This document shows, one piece after another, positions 54,878 to 63,590 of a stretch of 64,000 bases of DNA. A model generated the notes under the pieces. That model had not been told where the DNA came from, did not search any database, and worked only from the letters and a program-made list of their open reading frames with translations. The stretch is taken from contig CAJGBR010000002.1 of the NCBI GenBank assembly GCA_904501625.1, forward strand, positions 1 to 64,000, written 5' to 3'. The stretch is from an uncultured Rikenellaceae bacterium. GTDB taxonomy: Bacteria; Bacteroidota; Bacteroidia; Bacteroidales; Rikenellaceae. Position 1 is the stretch's first letter; each line of letters starts with the position of its first letter. Made by a program: the position numbers and the translations under genes.

Positions 54878-55033
54878 TTATTCAATTTCTGTGGAAAAAC
54901 AAAAAACTATAAAATGAGGTTCATCTTTGGTAGCATTATCCCACGAACCACCATTTTGTGTGATATACAATCTCACACGATATTCGTGGCCACGATAAAT
55001 ATTATGATCGGTATTTGTATCTGCAACACGCCA
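54878..55033 (-). pseudogene. C-terminal remnant of an unidentified gene
   Basis: An open minus-strand frame of 51 codons plus stop, with no start codon, has a protein-like composition: VADTNTDHNIYRGHEYRVRL and then ITQNGGSWDNATKDEPHF. It has an in-frame stop directly upstream. It looks like the tail of a lost surface or secreted protein. It lies 29 bases upstream of the DUF3467 ATG. I do not recognise the family. Confidence 0.4.
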
Positions 55034-55377
55034 TTATAACAATGGACATTAGTAGAATTTTTCTCCTCATAATTCTATTTTTTAAACTTTATTCTGTTTT
55101 TATCTCTCACAAATAGCCGAACTATTTGAAATTGTATACTTTTTTCTCTTTTAAAATTTGGAAGTATATTGATTTTATTTATTAACATCTTGATTTTAAG
55201 TAAAATAATTTCACTTATCGGGCTGCAAAGGTGATATCCTATATTCGAAAATATAAAGTATTTAGAAAAAATATTCAATTTTTTATCATTTGTTATAAAA
55301 TGATAAATTAAAAAATCAATATACGGTCAACAAAAATGAGATGTTTTTGCTAAAAAATGATGTAAAACAGAAATTAT
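55034..55377. other. AT-rich non-coding stretch
   Basis: No gene is visible. It contains a 10-bp inverted repeat TTTATCATTT (55282-55291) with AAATGATAAA (55298-55307), homopolymer runs, and then the lpxK promoter. Confidence 0.5.
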
Positions 55378-55408
55378 TTTGAAAATCAATTTTTTACTCT
55401 TAACTTTG
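55378..55408 (+). promoter_or_regulatory. Promoter of lpxK
   Basis: TTTG (55378-55381), 19 bases, TAACTTTG (55401-55408), a full consensus match 29 bases before the ATG. Confidence 0.78.
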
Positions 55409-55437
55409 AGGGATTCTGTAATACTTAATGATACCAA

Positions 55438-56508
55438 ATGAAAGAATTATTATTAACACCACTATCGTGGCTCTACGGTCTCGGAGTATTCATCAGACAC
55501 AAGTTGTTTGATTTGAAAATACTCAAGAGTGTTGAGTTTAATATTCCGATAGTCTGTGTAGGTAATATTGCTGTTGGTGGTACGGGAAAAACTCCTCATA
55601 CTGAGTATCTTATCTCATATCTCAGTAGACAGTACAATGTGGGTATTCTCTCAAGAGGTTACGGCAGAAAAACAAAAGGATTTATCGAAGCTACACGCGA
55701 ATCTTCTTACAGGGAAATAGGTGATGAACCAAAACAGATAAAACAAAAATTTCCAAATATTCCGGTTTGTGTATGTGAAAAGAGGGTTGATGGTATAAAA
55801 AAAATGAGGGAATTACACCCCGAAATCAACCTTATAATATTAGACGACGCATTCCAACATCGATACGTTGAACCTTGGATAAATATTGTTCTAGTAGATT
55901 TCAATAATCCTTTCTACGAAGATAAACTGATGCCGCTTGGTACTCTGAGAGACCTGAAAAAACAGATGAACAGAGCTCACGTAGTCATAATGACTAAGGT
56001 CAACAGAACACTTACACCTCTGGATCTCAGAATAACTAAAAAGAAACTTGCATTATTACCATTCCAGAATCTATACTACACAGAAATTGTCTATGACGAG
56101 CTTATGCCTATGTTCTGGAGTGAACATCAACCCAAACCCAAGGATAAGGGTAAAGTCATAGTAATGACCGGTATAGCACGTCCTGAATCTTTGTATAAGT
56201 ATCTCGAAAGCAAGTATGAAATTGTAGAGAAGATTGAGTATCCCGATCACCACGCATATAAGGTTTATGACCTTAAGAAACTTGAACAGATTCTCAGTAA
56301 GTATCCGAATGATACAATAGTTGTGGTAACCGAAAAGGACTCGGTTAAATTGAGTAATAAAAACAAAATCAGTAAAACTATTCAAGATAGATTATACTAC
56401 GCACCAATCGGAATACAATTTATTGATGACAGAAGAGATAATTTTCATAATTTATTGAATACGTATGTTAGAGAAAATCAAAAATACAACATCATTTCTT
56501 CAGACTAA
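55438..56508 (+). CDS. lpxK: Tetraacyldisaccharide 4'-kinase
   Basis: LpxK phosphorylates the lipid A disaccharide at the inner membrane. The 356-residue protein has the P-loop GNIAVGGTGKTPHTEYL, SRGYGRKTKGF, DDAFQHRYVEPWINIVLVD and the C-terminal KLMPLGTLRDLKKQMNRA. The N-terminal 20 residues (LTPLSWLYGLGVFIRHKLF) form the membrane-associated helix. It shows that the organism makes lipid A. It overlaps the next gene by 44 bases. Confidence 0.96.
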   Translation: MKELLLTPLSWLYGLGVFIRHKLFDLKILKSVEFNIPIVCVGNIAVGGTGKTPHTEYLISYLSRQYNVGILSRGYGRKTKGFIEATRESSYREIGDEPKQIKQKFPNIPVCVCEKRVDGIKKMRELHPEINLIILDDAFQHRYVEPWINIVLVDFNNPFYEDKLMPLGTLRDLKKQMNRAHVVIMTKVNRTLTPLDLRITKKKLALLPFQNLYYTEIVYDELMPMFWSEHQPKPKDKGKVIVMTGIARPESLYKYLESKYEIVEKIEYPDHHAYKVYDLKKLEQILSKYPNDTIVVVTEKDSVKLSNKNKISKTIQDRLYYAPIGIQFIDDRRDNFHNLLNTYVRENQKYNIISSD

Positions 56509-57274
56509 CTATTTAAAAGATTTTACACCCAAAGTAGGTATAATATTGGGTACTGGACTCGGTGGATTGGCTACAAAAATAGAAAAGTTTGTAGAGATAA
56601 AATACTCAGAAATACCCAATTTTCCACAATCAACAGTTGCAGGACACAGTGGTAAACTTGTTTTCGGTAAACTCGGCGGAGTTAATGTTGTTGCAATGCA
56701 GGGACGATTCCACTACTATGAAGGATATACAACACAAGAGGTTACGTTTCCTGTTAGAGTAATGAAACTATTGGGTATCAACTATCTGTTTGTATCGAAT
56801 GCTTCAGGTGGAGTTAATCAGACATTCTCTGCAGGAGATATTATGATTATTAACGATCATATCAATCTTATTCCCAATCCACTTATCGGAAAAAATATGG
56901 ACGAATTTGGAGTAAGATTCCCTGAAATGAGTGAACCATACAGCCACGAATTGATATCACTGGCTGAGAAGTGTGCCAAAGAATTAAATATAGATGTTAA
57001 GAAAGGTGTTTATACTGCATTGAGTGGACCCTCACTTGAAACAAATGCTGAATACCGATTCATCAGAACAATCGGCGGAGATGCCGTGGGAATGTCGACT
57101 GTTCCAGAGGTAATAGTTGCAAGACATATGCAGTTACCTGTATTTGGAATTTCAGTCATAACAAACATAGGCGGTAGTGGAAAAAAAGATTCTCACGAAG
57201 AAAACTGCCGAGTTGGACAATCAGCAGAAGAGAGATTGTCTAAATTGATAATAAATATGTTAGAACAACTTTAA
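56465..57274 (+). CDS. Purine nucleoside phosphorylase
   Basis: This 269-residue trimeric-type enzyme cleaves purine nucleosides with phosphate. It has GIILGTGLGGLATKIE, AGHSGKLVFG, MQGRFHYYEGY, SNASGGVNQTFSAGDIM, SGPSLETNAEYRFI and MSTVPEVIVARHM, all typical of the PNP type I (inosine-guanosine) family. Its ATG lies 44 bases inside the end of lpxK; later starts would lose conserved sequence. ssb follows after 14 bases. Confidence 0.94.
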   Translation: MLEKIKNTTSFLQTNYLKDFTPKVGIILGTGLGGLATKIEKFVEIKYSEIPNFPQSTVAGHSGKLVFGKLGGVNVVAMQGRFHYYEGYTTQEVTFPVRVMKLLGINYLFVSNASGGVNQTFSAGDIMIINDHINLIPNPLIGKNMDEFGVRFPEMSEPYSHELISLAEKCAKELNIDVKKGVYTALSGPSLETNAEYRFIRTIGGDAVGMSTVPEVIVARHMQLPVFGISVITNIGGSGKKDSHEENCRVGQSAEERLSKLIINMLEQL

Positions 57275-57288
57275 TTTTCTATAAAAAT

Positions 57289-57771
57289 ATGATAAACAAG
57301 GTAATTTTGGTAGGAAATGTGGGTCAGGATCCAGATGTTCGGTCGTTTGATGGCGGAGTGAAGGTAGCCCGTTTGCGAGTTGCTACAACAGAAAGAATTT
57401 ACGATCAGTCAACAAAGACCTACAAAGATCACACCGAGTGGCACACCGTTACATTATGGAGAGGTCTTGCAGATGTTGCAGACCGTTTTGTACGCAAAGG
57501 ATCTCAGATATACATCGAGGGAAAAATTCGCAGCCGCGAATGGACAGATAAAGATAATATTAAAAGAACAGGTATAGAAATCTTAGCAGATGAAATGAAA
57601 TTACTTGGCCGTAAATCAGAATCAGCTACCCCTATAGGACAATACAGTGGAGGTGGAAATATGGGTGCAGGTAATTCATCTGTTACCCCTGCTCCACATC
57701 CCACCTCTTATAGTGAACCTGTTACACAGCCATCATCTACATCAATTGAAGAAGATGATCTGCCGTTTTAA
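57289..57771 (+). CDS. ssb: Single-stranded DNA-binding protein
   Basis: This 160-residue protein has the OB fold (KVILVGNVGQDPDVRSF, TEWHTVTLWRGLAD, GSQIYIEGKIRSREW), a Gly/Pro/Ser-rich linker and the acidic tip EEDDLPF that binds partner proteins. Length is normal. It converges on nadA with only 3 bases between stop codons and no visible terminator. Confidence 0.96.
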   Translation: MINKVILVGNVGQDPDVRSFDGGVKVARLRVATTERIYDQSTKTYKDHTEWHTVTLWRGLADVADRFVRKGSQIYIEGKIRSREWTDKDNIKRTGIEILADEMKLLGRKSESATPIGQYSGGGNMGAGNSSVTPAPHPTSYSEPVTQPSSTSIEEDDLPF

Positions 57772-57774
57772 CAA

Positions 57775-58704
57775 TTAAGAGAGTTCCAACATTCTAACGA
57801 TAGGCAATTTAGCACGCTCGATAATCTCTTGATCAAGAGATATTTCGGGCGTTTCGTTTTTCAGAGTTTCAAGTATATTTTCGAGTGTAACCATTTTCAT
57901 ATAGTCGCAGTCATTGCAGTTGCGAGCGTCCCCTTCTGGTGGAGCCGGAATGAATTTCTTATCTTTACACTCTTCATACATTTTGTGTAATATACCAGAT
58001 TCTGTAGCCACAATAAATTCAACAGCAGAATCTTTCTTAACGAAGTCAAGTATAGCAGCAGTCGACCCTACAAAATCAGCCACATTTAATACCGATTTTT
58101 TACATTCAGGATGGGCAACTACTTTAGCCATCGGATACTTATTTCTAAGCTCTTCTATCAATTTTTCAGAGAATCTTTCGTGTACGTGGCAACAACCGTC
58201 CCATATTTTCATATCACGTCCCGTAATAGTTTTGATATAGTTACCAAGATTTCTGTCCGGACCAAATATAATAGGTTTATTAGGGTCAATCGAATTAATC
58301 ACCTTAATTGCGTTACTCGAAGTACAAACTATATCTGTTAGAGCCTTTACCCCCACAGAGGTATTGACGTATGAAACGACGATATGGTCAGGATATTTTT
58401 CGACGAATTTTTTAAACTCAACAGCAGGACACGAGTCTGCAAGAGAGCAACTTGCCTCAAGAACAGGAATCAACACCTTCTTTTTCGGAGATAGTATCTT
58501 AGCAGTTTCAGCCATAAAATTAACACCGGCAAACAGAATGATATCAGCATCTGTTTTAGCAGCAACTTGGGCTAAAGCAAGACTATCACCAACGAAATCA
58601 GCAATATCCTGAACTTCAGGACGTGTGTAATAATGAGCCATAATAATGGCATTTTTTTCTGTTTTCAGCCTGTTAATTTCGGTAATTAATTCTCTATTAT
58701 CCAT
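57775..58704 (-). CDS. nadA: Quinolinate synthase
   Basis: NadA condenses iminoaspartate and dihydroxyacetone phosphate in NAD synthesis using a 4Fe-4S cluster. The 309-residue protein has IMAHYYTRPEVQDIADF, FAGVNFMAETAKIL, CSLADSC, SYVNTSVGVKALTDI, GCCHVH and NCNDCDYMKMVTLEN. The cluster ligands are probably Cys in CSLADS, GCCHV and CNDCD. No nadB or nadC is adjacent. Confidence 0.95.
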   Translation of the reverse strand: MDNRELITEINRLKTEKNAIIMAHYYTRPEVQDIADFVGDSLALAQVAAKTDADIILFAGVNFMAETAKILSPKKKVLIPVLEASCSLADSCPAVEFKKFVEKYPDHIVVSYVNTSVGVKALTDIVCTSSNAIKVINSIDPNKPIIFGPDRNLGNYIKTITGRDMKIWDGCCHVHERFSEKLIEELRNKYPMAKVVAHPECKKSVLNVADFVGSTAAILDFVKKDSAVEFIVATESGILHKMYEECKDKKFIPAPPEGDARNCNDCDYMKMVTLENILETLKNETPEISLDQEIIERAKLPIVRMLELS

Positions 58705-58747
58705 AAAATCAAATATTTAGTTATTTAGATTTTAAAATTCCTGACTG

Positions 58748-58755
58748 CAAAATTA
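58748..58755 (-). promoter_or_regulatory. -7 box of nadA
   Basis: On the minus strand the bases read TAATTTTG, 43 bases before the ATG. Confidence 0.5.
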
Positions 58756-59306
58756 ATCAAAAAAAGCCACATTTTTAATTATTAAATTTTTGATTCAAGA
58801 TTTTTTATCAACACACATTTTTTTTTCAAAATTTCTAATAATTCAATAAGAATAAAAAAATCAATGGTAATAATAATATGTGTTGGTAATGTTAGTAATT
58901 TTTTTGTCTGAAATTTATCATCATTAATATAGTTTGATTGTTAATAAATTTTTACATTAAAATTCTTATTTATTGTAGTTTACATTGATAAATAAACAAT
59001 AGTTGAAATTGTTGTTGACATATTGACATAATGAAATTTTCAACAAATTGTATTCAATATATTTTTAGAAAAAAATCAATAACTCTTTTCGTTATTTGAA
59101 AAATAATTTTGGATATACAAATTTTTATTAGTTGCAAGCATTTTTTTTCAAAATAGATAGACAAGTTATATACGTATTTTTGACAACTTATCAACATTTA
59201 TAGAATTTAATCTTTGTTTTAATAAAAATTTAACATATTTTAAAACTAACGTAAAAAATAAGCAATATATTTTTTTGAAAAAATAAAAATAAACAAAAAA
59301 AATTAT

Positions 59307-59314
59307 TACATTTG
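59307..59314 (+). promoter_or_regulatory. -7 box of the lysine-fermentation operon
   Basis: TACATTTG fits TAnnTTTG, 42 bases before atoD. The nearest TTTG lies further upstream than the usual 19-21 bases. Confidence 0.55.
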
Positions 59315-59356
59315 TGAATCTTAAAAGTAGTGTAACTAATTCAAAACATAATAGAT

Positions 59357-60001
59357 ATGGATAAATTTATTACCGCAAAAGAGGCTGCCGCATTGATTAA
59401 AGACGGTATGACCGTAATGGTAGGAGGATTCTTGGCAAACGGAACTCCAAACCGCATCATCGAAGAGATGGAAAAAAGCGGAGTAAAAGACCTTACTATA
59501 ATTTGTAACGACACAGGTTACCCCGATAGAGGAATTGGTCGTTTGGTTGTAAGTGGTCAAATTAAACACGTTATAGCTTCACACGTAGGAACAAATCCTG
59601 TTACAGGAGAAAAGATGAATTCTGGTGAAATGAAAGTTACTTTCTATCCACAGGGAACTCTTGCTGAGTGTGTACGTGCAGGTGGTGCAGGACTTGGTGG
59701 TGTGTTGACCAGAACAGGACTCGGAACAATCATCGAAGAGGGTAAAGAAAAAATTATGGTAGACGGAGTAGAATACCTGCTCGAAAAACCATTGCGTGCA
59801 GATGTTGCTATCATAGGAGGTACAATTTGCGATGAAGCTGGTAATATTGTGTATAAGGGAACTACTAATAACTTCAATCAGTTGATGGCTGCAGCTGCAG
59901 ACCTCGTGATTGCTGAACCAGAACAAATTGTTAAAGTAGGTGAGATTGCACCCGAACAGGTTCATACACCTGCAATCTTTATTGATAAAATTGTTAAATA
60001 A
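59357..60001 (+). CDS. atoD: Butyrate-acetoacetate CoA-transferase, alpha subunit
   Basis: This 214-residue family I CoA-transferase subunit has KDGMTVMVGGFLANGTPNRI, CNDTGYPDRGIG, YPQGTLAECVRAGGAGLGG and GTTNNFNQLMAAAADLVIAE. It transfers CoA between butyryl-CoA and acetoacetate, the two end products of the pathway encoded downstream. The beta subunit (atoA) carrying the catalytic Glu is not next to it. In related anaerobes of this group the two subunits are found on opposite ends of the lysine cluster, so it may lie beyond the right edge. It is 19 bases before kal. Confidence 0.9.
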   Translation: MDKFITAKEAAALIKDGMTVMVGGFLANGTPNRIIEEMEKSGVKDLTIICNDTGYPDRGIGRLVVSGQIKHVIASHVGTNPVTGEKMNSGEMKVTFYPQGTLAECVRAGGAGLGGVLTRTGLGTIIEEGKEKIMVDGVEYLLEKPLRADVAIIGGTICDEAGNIVYKGTTNNFNQLMAAAADLVIAEPEQIVKVGEIAPEQVHTPAIFIDKIVK

Positions 60002-60020
60002 CCTGCAAAAAGTATAGATT

Positions 60021-60404
60021 ATGAAATCATTAATCAGATTACGTATGGCATCACACGATGCACACTATGGCGGAAACTTGGTTGACGGAGCACGTATGCT
60101 TCAACTATTTGGAGATGTTGCAACAGAACTTCTCATTATGAATGATGGTGATGAAGGATTGTTCTGTGCATACGATAATGTAGAATTCTTGGCACCAGTC
60201 TATGCAGGTGATTACATCGAAGCTGAAGGAGAAATCACACACGTAGGAAATACATCTCGCAAGATGAGTTTTGTAGCTCGTAAGGTTATTGCTCCCAGAA
60301 CAGATATTTCGGCATCTGCTGCAGATGTATTGGCAGAACCTATTGTAGTATGTCGTGCAACAGGTACTTGTGTAGTACCCAAAGATTGTCAGCGTAAGAA
60401 ATAA
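60021..60404 (+). CDS. kal: 3-aminobutyryl-CoA ammonia-lyase
   Basis: This 127-residue hot-dog-fold enzyme removes ammonia from L-3-aminobutyryl-CoA to give crotonyl-CoA, the last lysine-specific step. It begins SLIRLRMASHDAHYGGNLVDG and includes LFGDVATELLI and VEFLAPVYAGDYIEAEG. Identity rests on this fold plus its place between atoD and kce. Confidence 0.92.
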   Translation: MKSLIRLRMASHDAHYGGNLVDGARMLQLFGDVATELLIMNDGDEGLFCAYDNVEFLAPVYAGDYIEAEGEITHVGNTSRKMSFVARKVIAPRTDISASAADVLAEPIVVCRATGTCVVPKDCQRKK

Positions 60405-60431
60405 GATAATCACACTTAAAAAATCAGACAG

Positions 60432-61253
60432 ATGGAAAAACTTATAATTACGGCTGCTATTTGTGGTGCAGAGGTAACAAAAGAACAAAACCCTGCAGTA
60501 CCATATACAGTAGAAGAACTTGTTAGAGAGGCTAAATCGGCTGTAGATGCTGGTGCGGCAATCGTACACGTACACGTTCGTGAAGATGATGGAACTCCAA
60601 CTCAGAGTAAAGAACGTTTTAAAGTTTGTATGGACGCAATTAAAGCAGCTTGTCCTGATGTTATTCTTATTCCGTCAACAGGTGGTGCAGTAGGAATGAC
60701 TGCTGAAGAACGTCTTCAACCGACAGAATTGTTTCCTGAGATGGCAACATTGGACTGCGGTACCTGTAATTTCGGTGACGATGTCTTCGAAAATACAATG
60801 CCGATGATGAGAGAATTTGGTAAGAGAATGATTGAAAACAATATCAAACCAGAGTATGAATGTTTTGAAATGGGTCATCTTGATACAGTTCTCGCAATGG
60901 CTAAAAAGGGACAAGTTCCTGGAGCTCCTATGCAATTCAACTTCGTATTGGGTGTTCCGGGCTGTACACCGGCAACAGTTCAGAATCTTTGCTGGTTGGT
61001 AAATGGTATTCCGGCGGGTTCAACCTGGACTGCAACAGGAATTGGACGTCACGCATTCACACTTGCAGCTGCAGCCATCGCAATGGGTGGTAACGTCAGA
61101 GTAGGTTTTGAAGATAATCTATATCTTTCAAGAGGTGTTCTTGCAAAATCTAACGGCGAATTGGTAGAGAAAGTTGTGAGAATTGCAAAGGAATTGGGAC
61201 GCGAAATCGCGACTCCGGCAGAAGCACGTCAAATTTTGGGTTTGACAAAATAA
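60432..61253 (+). CDS. kce: 3-keto-5-aminohexanoate cleavage enzyme
   Basis: This 273-residue zinc enzyme of the BKACE (DUF849) family condenses 5-amino-3-oxohexanoate with acetyl-CoA, giving acetoacetate and 3-aminobutyryl-CoA. It has LIITAAICGAEVTKEQNP, the metal pair H46 and H48 (VHVHVREDDG) and the substrate/metal segment VRVGFEDNLYLSRG near the C-terminus. It is 27 bases after kal and 36 before kdd. Confidence 0.94.
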   Translation: MEKLIITAAICGAEVTKEQNPAVPYTVEELVREAKSAVDAGAAIVHVHVREDDGTPTQSKERFKVCMDAIKAACPDVILIPSTGGAVGMTAEERLQPTELFPEMATLDCGTCNFGDDVFENTMPMMREFGKRMIENNIKPEYECFEMGHLDTVLAMAKKGQVPGAPMQFNFVLGVPGCTPATVQNLCWLVNGIPAGSTWTATGIGRHAFTLAAAAIAMGGNVRVGFEDNLYLSRGVLAKSNGELVEKVVRIAKELGREIATPAEARQILGLTK

Positions 61254-61289
61254 AAAAAAGAGTTATAAAAAATATAAAAATTTAAAGAG

Positions 61290-62333
61290 ATGCAAAAGAA
61301 GGGAAATAAATTCGGTACTCACCGAGTAATCTCACCGAAGGGTGTACTTCCACAACCAGCGGATAAGATTGATAATAATATGGATGAAATTTACGACAAC
61401 GAGATTCTCATTGACGTAATGACATTGAATATTGACTCTGCAAGTTTCACCCAAATCAACGAACAAGCAGGTGGCGACGAAGAAAAAATTAAAGAGATTA
61501 TGTTGGACATCGTTGCAAAACAAGGTAAACACCGTAATCCTGTAACAGGTTCAGGTGGTATGTTGCTTGGTAAAGTTGAAAAGATTGGTGATGCACTGAA
61601 AGATAAAATTGATTTGAAAGAGGGAGATAAGATTGCAACATTGGTATCATTGTCATTGACACCGTTGCGTATCGACAAAATTAAATCAATTCGTAAAGAT
61701 GTTGACCAGGTTGATATCGAAGGAAAGGCAATTTTGTTCGAAACAGGTATTTATGCAAAAATCCCGTCAGATCTTCCTGAAAAATTGGCTTTGTCAGCAC
61801 TCGATGTAGCAGGTGCACCAGCACAAACTGCAAAATTGGTAAAACCTGGTGATACAGTTCTCATTATCGGAGCAGGTGGTAAATCAGGTATGTTGTGCTG
61901 CTATGAAGCTAAGAAGCGTGCAGGAGTAACAGGTCGTGTAATAGGTTTGTGTCACAGCCAAAAGAGTGCAGATCGTTTGATTCGTTTAGGATTCTGTGAT
62001 GATGTTTTCTGTGCAGACGCAACAATTCCTGTACCTGTACTTGAAAAGATTGAAGAGTTGACAAAGGGTCAAATGGCAGACGTTACAATTAACAATGTAA
62101 ATATTCCGAATACAGAAATGACAAGTATCATCTGTACAAAGAGAGATGGTATAGTTTATTTCTTCTCTATGGCAACCAGCTTCACAAAGGCAGCTCTCGG
62201 AGCAGAAGGTGTAGGTTCTGATGTTACAATGATTGTAGGTAACGGCTATACAAAAGGACACGCAGAAATTACACTTCAAGAGTTGCGTGAAAACGAAGAG
62301 TTGAGAAAAGTATTCACAGAACTTTATGCATAG
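61290..62333 (+). CDS. kdd: L-erythro-3,5-diaminohexanoate dehydrogenase
   Basis: This 347-residue NAD(P)-dependent oxidoreductase converts 3,5-diaminohexanoate to 5-amino-3-oxohexanoate. The N-terminal half is a GroES-like domain (NPVTGSGGMLLGKVEKIG). The C-terminal half has the Rossmann motif VLIIGAGGKSGMLCCYEAKK. It is in the expected position between kce and kamA. Confidence 0.93.
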   Translation: MQKKGNKFGTHRVISPKGVLPQPADKIDNNMDEIYDNEILIDVMTLNIDSASFTQINEQAGGDEEKIKEIMLDIVAKQGKHRNPVTGSGGMLLGKVEKIGDALKDKIDLKEGDKIATLVSLSLTPLRIDKIKSIRKDVDQVDIEGKAILFETGIYAKIPSDLPEKLALSALDVAGAPAQTAKLVKPGDTVLIIGAGGKSGMLCCYEAKKRAGVTGRVIGLCHSQKSADRLIRLGFCDDVFCADATIPVPVLEKIEELTKGQMADVTINNVNIPNTEMTSIICTKRDGIVYFFSMATSFTKAALGAEGVGSDVTMIVGNGYTKGHAEITLQELRENEELRKVFTELYA

Positions 62334-62336
62334 GTA

Positions 62337-63584
62337 ATGAGTAATCACATTGAAAGAAGAAAAAAATATTTCCCCGAGGTAAGTGATGCAGAGTGGAACG
62401 ATTGGAAGTGGCAGGTACGCAATCGTATAGAAACACTTGAAGATTTGAAAAAATATCTTACTCTGACTAAAGAAGAGGAAGATGGTATTTCAGAATCTTT
62501 GAAGACACTGCGTATGGCAATCACTCCATACTATCTGACATTGATTGATCCTGAGAATCCACATTGTCCTGTTCGTCGTCAAGCAGTTCCGTCGATTCAG
62601 GAGTTGTACCGTTCACCGGCAGATTTGTTGGATCCGCTGCACGAAGATGAAGATTCTCCTGTTCCGGGCTTGACACATCGTTATCCAGACAGAGTGTTGT
62701 TGCTCATTACCGACCAATGTTCGATGTATTGCAGACACTGTACACGTCGTCGTTTTGCAGGACAAAGTGACTCATCAATGCCGTCAGAACGTATCGAAAA
62801 AGCACTGGAGTATATTGAAAAGACCACAGAAGTGCGTGACGTATTGCTTTCTGGTGGAGATGCGTTGTTGGTTTCAGATGATAGATTGGAATATATCATC
62901 AAACGACTCAGAGCTATCGATCACGTAGAGATTATCCGAATCGGTTCTCGTACACCGGTTGTAATGCCACAACGTATTACGCCTGAGTTGTGTGCAATGT
63001 TGAAGAAGTATCATCCTATTTGGTTGAATACCCACTTTAACCATCCTAATGAAATCACACCTGAATCTACACGAGCTTGCGGTATGTTGGCTGATGCAGG
63101 TATTCCATTGGGTAATCAGTCGGTATTGTTGCGTGGCGTAAATGATTGCACACACGTGATGAAACGTTTGGTTCAAAATCTGGTTAAGATTCGTGTAAGA
63201 CCATACTATATATATATATGTGACTTGTCAATGGGACTCGAACATTTCCGTACACCTGTATCAAAGGGTATTGAAATCATCGAATCACTGAGAGGACACA
63301 CCTCAGGTTATGCAGTTCCGACATTTGTCGTAGATGCTCCGGGTGGCGGTGGCAAAACACCGGTTATGCCTAATTATATTATTTCACAAGCACCGGGACG
63401 AGTTGTATTGCGTAACTTCGAAGGCGTAATCACAACATATACCGAGCCGAGTGAATATCATAACGAATGTCATTGTCCAGAGTGTGAGAAGAGACGTACA
63501 GAGGGAGTTGCAAGTCTTTTGAATGGTGATAAGTTGTCACTTGAGCCGAGTCACCTTGCACGTCACGAAAGAAGCAAGAAATAA
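62337..63584 (+). CDS. kamA: L-lysine 2,3-aminomutase
   Basis: KamA is the radical SAM, PLP-dependent enzyme that turns lysine into beta-lysine. The 415-residue protein has the cluster motif C128-x3-C132-x2-C135 (CSMYCRHCTRRRF), the PLP-binding Lys in DAPGGGGKTPVMP and a C-terminal zinc segment with HCPECEKR. Its ATG lies 3 bases after the kdd stop. The length (415) and the intact C-terminus argue for the fermentative enzyme, not the shorter EF-P type EpmB. Confidence 0.96.
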   Translation: MSNHIERRKKYFPEVSDAEWNDWKWQVRNRIETLEDLKKYLTLTKEEEDGISESLKTLRMAITPYYLTLIDPENPHCPVRRQAVPSIQELYRSPADLLDPLHEDEDSPVPGLTHRYPDRVLLLITDQCSMYCRHCTRRRFAGQSDSSMPSERIEKALEYIEKTTEVRDVLLSGGDALLVSDDRLEYIIKRLRAIDHVEIIRIGSRTPVVMPQRITPELCAMLKKYHPIWLNTHFNHPNEITPESTRACGMLADAGIPLGNQSVLLRGVNDCTHVMKRLVQNLVKIRVRPYYIYICDLSMGLEHFRTPVSKGIEIIESLRGHTSGYAVPTFVVDAPGGGGKTPVMPNYIISQAPGRVVLRNFEGVITTYTEPSEYHNECHCPECEKRRTEGVASLLNGDKLSLEPSHLARHERSKK

Positions 63585-63590
63585 TAGACA

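Larger units (their letters stand above)
58705..59356. other. Very AT-rich intergenic region between nadA and atoD
   Basis: No gene is visible in 652 bases. It is markedly AT-rich with long A and T runs. It contains two direct copies of TTATCAACA (58805-58813 and 59188-59196), each one mismatch from the DnaA-box consensus TTATCCACA. It also holds the outward -7 boxes for nadA (58748-58755) and atoD (59307-59314). It could be a large regulatory region or an origin candidate. Confidence 0.45.

Noticed and set aside
63205..63222. TATATATATATATG repeat
   Set aside because: It is in frame within kamA and codes for YYIYI-type residues; no evidence of phase variation.
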